Assembly: GCA_013140465.1 (NCBI GenBank)
Contig: JABFST010000319.1
Span: 1-7,368 of the forward strand
Direction: 5' to 3'
DNA length: 7,368 nt
Source of the DNA: Methylococcaceae bacterium
GTDB taxonomy: Bacteria > Pseudomonadota > Gammaproteobacteria > Methylococcales > Methylomonadaceae
Part shown: one piece after another, positions 6,184-7,368 of the stretch
Numbering within the stretch: position 1 is the stretch's first letter
Layout: each line of letters starts with the position of its first letter
Translations under genes and position numbers: made by a program
The notes under the pieces: model-generated
Seen by the model: the letters and a program-made list of their open reading frames with translations, nothing else
What the model was told of the DNA's origin: nothing
Databases searched by the model: none

Positions 6184-7080
6184 ATGATTATTAACGGTGT
6201 CACTATCGACGCAACGTTTGCGGAAGCTTTTCCCATGAAAGCGACCCGCGCCATTATCACGGCGCAAAACGAAAAATGGGCAATGATTTCTGCGCAAGCG
6301 ATGACGGGGTTTGCCACCTCGGTGATCGCCTGTGGCTGTGAGGCGGGCATTGAACGCACCTTAAGCCCGGAAGAAACACCCGATGGCCGCCCAGGTGTGG
6401 CAATCATGATTTTTGCTATGGGCGGCAAAGGCTTGGCAAAACAATTGGAAACCCGCGCCGGCCAGTGTGTGCTGACCTCGCCGACCTCGGCCTTGTTTGC
6501 AGGGATAGATGGCGGCATCCGCATTCCCTTAGGTAAAAACCTGCGCTATTTTGGCGATGGCTTTCAGATTTCCAAGGTTATATCCGGCAAACGCTATTGG
6601 CGCATTCCGGTCATGGACGGCGAGTTTTTGGCAGAAGCCACCACCGGACAAGTCGATGCGATAGGCGGCGGCAATTTTTTAGTGTTGGCAAAATCGCAAC
6701 CCCAAGCCTTGGCGGCGTGCGAGGCAGCTATTGAGGCAATGCGCACGATTCCCAACGTGATTATGCCGTTTCCGGGCGGTGTGGTGCGGTCTGGCTCTAA
6801 AGTGGGATCAAAATATAAAGCCTTAAATGCGTCTACTAACGATGCGTTTTGCCCGACTTTAAAAGGCGCGACCAAAACCGATTTGTCGCCAGACGTAGAA
6901 TCAGTCATGGAAATCGTCATCGACGGCCTGAGCAAAGCAGACATAGACTTAGCCATGCGTGTCGGCATCCAAGCTGTTTGCGATTTGGGTGCAGGGCAAG
7001 GCATTACGCGGATTAGTGCGGGTAATTACGGCGGAAAACTGGGGCCGTTCCACTTTCATTTACAGGAGATCATGGCATGA
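6184..7080 (+). CDS. fhcD: Formylmethanofuran:tetrahydromethanopterin formyltransferase, FhcD
   Basis: Transfers the formyl group between tetrahydromethanopterin and methanofuran (or its bacterial analogue) in the cytoplasm. In methylotrophs it is part of the Fhc formyltransferase/hydrolase complex, which converts formyl-tetrahydromethanopterin to formate in formaldehyde oxidation. The 298 residues show the family signature from the first codon (INGVTIDATFAEAFPMKATR), the conserved SVIACGCEAGIE and GRPGVAIMIFAMGGKGL stretches, and the C-terminal lobe with PGGVVRSGSKVGSKYK and ending GGKLGPFHFHLQEI. It therefore has both FTR domains (about 1-145 and 146-298) and normal family length. The start is placed at 6184 because homologues begin at this INGV segment and AGGG at 6171-6174 lies nine bases upstream; an in-frame ATG at 6163 would add seven unconserved residues. 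The stop overlaps the fhcC start by ATGA, so the two are translationally coupled. No fhcA or fhcB lies upstream. Confidence 0.95.
   Translation: MIINGVTIDATFAEAFPMKATRAIITAQNEKWAMISAQAMTGFATSVIACGCEAGIERTLSPEETPDGRPGVAIMIFAMGGKGLAKQLETRAGQCVLTSPTSALFAGIDGGIRIPLGKNLRYFGDGFQISKVISGKRYWRIPVMDGEFLAEATTGQVDAIGGGNFLVLAKSQPQALAACEAAIEAMRTIPNVIMPFPGGVVRSGSKVGSKYKALNASTNDAFCPTLKGATKTDLSPDVESVMEIVIDGLSKADIDLAMRVGIQAVCDLGAGQGITRISAGNYGGKLGPFHFHLQEIMA
7064..7068 (+). promoter_or_regulatory. Ribosome binding site of fhcC within the fhcD 3' end
   Basis: AGGAG lies eight bases before the ATG at 7077, inside the last codons of fhcD. It selects this ATG for fhcC over the one at 7072-7074, which is too close to it and lies in the fhcD frame. 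Confidence 0.8.
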
Positions 7081-7368
7081 CTGCATTGACCTTAACCTTA
7101 AAACAGGCCCCTGTCCAACGTGTGGATATGTCGCCTTTAGTGTGCCAGCAACTCACGGGTTTAAGTGTGGATCAAATTGCCGCCTTAACCCTGCAAAGCG
7201 GCAAGCAACAGCTGCGGGTAGATGCCTTGTTTACGCTGGACGGTACAGATACGCAACATATCATCATCAAAAACAGCCATGCCAAACTGGATTTTATCGG
7301 CAAAGGACTCGACGGCGGCAATATTGACGTTGAGGGTGATGCGGGTGCTTATTTAGGTTTGGGCATGA
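7077..7368 (+). CDS. fhcC: Formylmethanofuran dehydrogenase/formyltransferase-hydrolase subunit C, FhcC (3' truncated)
   Basis: The first 97 codons are in the window, beginning MTALTLTLKQAP and running off the edge. Fhc/Fwd subunit C proteins have an N-terminal region followed by a right-handed parallel beta-helix built from glycine-rich GxxG repeats. The onset of that pattern is visible as FIGKGLDGGNIDVEGDAGAY. In methylotrophs FhcC is a structural subunit of the complex that hydrolyses formyl groups from tetrahydromethanopterin to formate, where it supports FhcD and the catalytic FhcA. The identification rests on this sequence pattern and the ATGA overlap with fhcD, the usual partner. The full protein would be roughly 260-280 residues, so about a third is visible. 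Confidence 0.88.
   Translation, partial: MTALTLTLKQAPVQRVDMSPLVCQQLTGLSVDQIAALTLQSGKQQLRVDALFTLDGTDTQHIIIKNSHAKLDFIGKGLDGGNIDVEGDAGAYLGLGM

Noticed and set aside
5976..6524. Minus-strand open frame overlapping the 5' part of fhcD
   Set aside because: It is antisense to conserved fhcD codons, has no family signature and no ribosome binding site; fhcD is the real gene.
6594..7004. Minus-strand open frame of 136 codons inside fhcD
   Set aside because: It lies wholly antisense to conserved fhcD sequence and shows no protein-like motif.
1..7368. CRISPR arrays, tRNA or rRNA genes
   Set aside because: There is no series of short direct repeats with spacers outside the Sel1 coding repeats, and I saw no tRNA-like cloverleaf or rRNA signature.

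Overview
The window most likely comes from a methylotrophic or methanotrophic proteobacterium, probably a gammaproteobacterium of the Methylococcales type. The main evidence is at the right edge: an intact fhcD (formylmethanofuran:tetrahydromethanopterin formyltransferase) is translationally coupled to the start of fhcC. These genes belong to the tetrahydromethanopterin-linked C1 pathway that oxidises formaldehyde to formate. Base composition is moderate, and the intergenic regions are long and rich in palindromic repeats. The taxonomic placement is an inference from gene content; no marker gene is present.

Layout. Positions 1-177 hold the last 58 codons of an unrecognised plus-strand gene, followed by a near-perfect intrinsic terminator (208-242). 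Positions 243-1438 have no convincing gene. They hold a candidate orphan promoter (484-512), two copies of a roughly 100-bp palindromic repeat (613-707 and 841-1186), and a hairpin with a 15-bp stem (1266-1298). The second repeat copy has been interrupted twice: by a 59-bp inverted-repeat element (872-930), and by a 175-bp MITE-like element (951-1125) whose ends resemble the ISL3 family and which is bounded by an 8-bp target duplication. Positions 1439-3826 (minus) encode a LonB/AAA_32-type Lon-like ATP-dependent protease with a recognisable Ser-Lys dyad.

A 616-bp divergent region separates this from a secreted protein of nine perfectly phased 36-residue Sel1 repeats (4443-5657, plus). A second palindromic repeat family has one copy on each side of the Sel1 gene (4096-4157 and 5862-5923), and a third imperfect palindrome lies at 5761-5820. 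A candidate promoter (6075-6105) precedes fhcD (6184-7080), which overlaps fhcC (7077 to the window edge) by ATGA.

How the genes relate. FhcD and FhcC are subunits of one enzyme complex and clearly form an operon. The protease and the Sel1 protein have no evident functional link to it or to each other; they look like independent units separated by repeat-rich spacers. No new multi-gene system is evident. The most interesting content is the nested, datable repeat and insertion structure in 600-1190 and the paired palindromes around the Sel1 gene.
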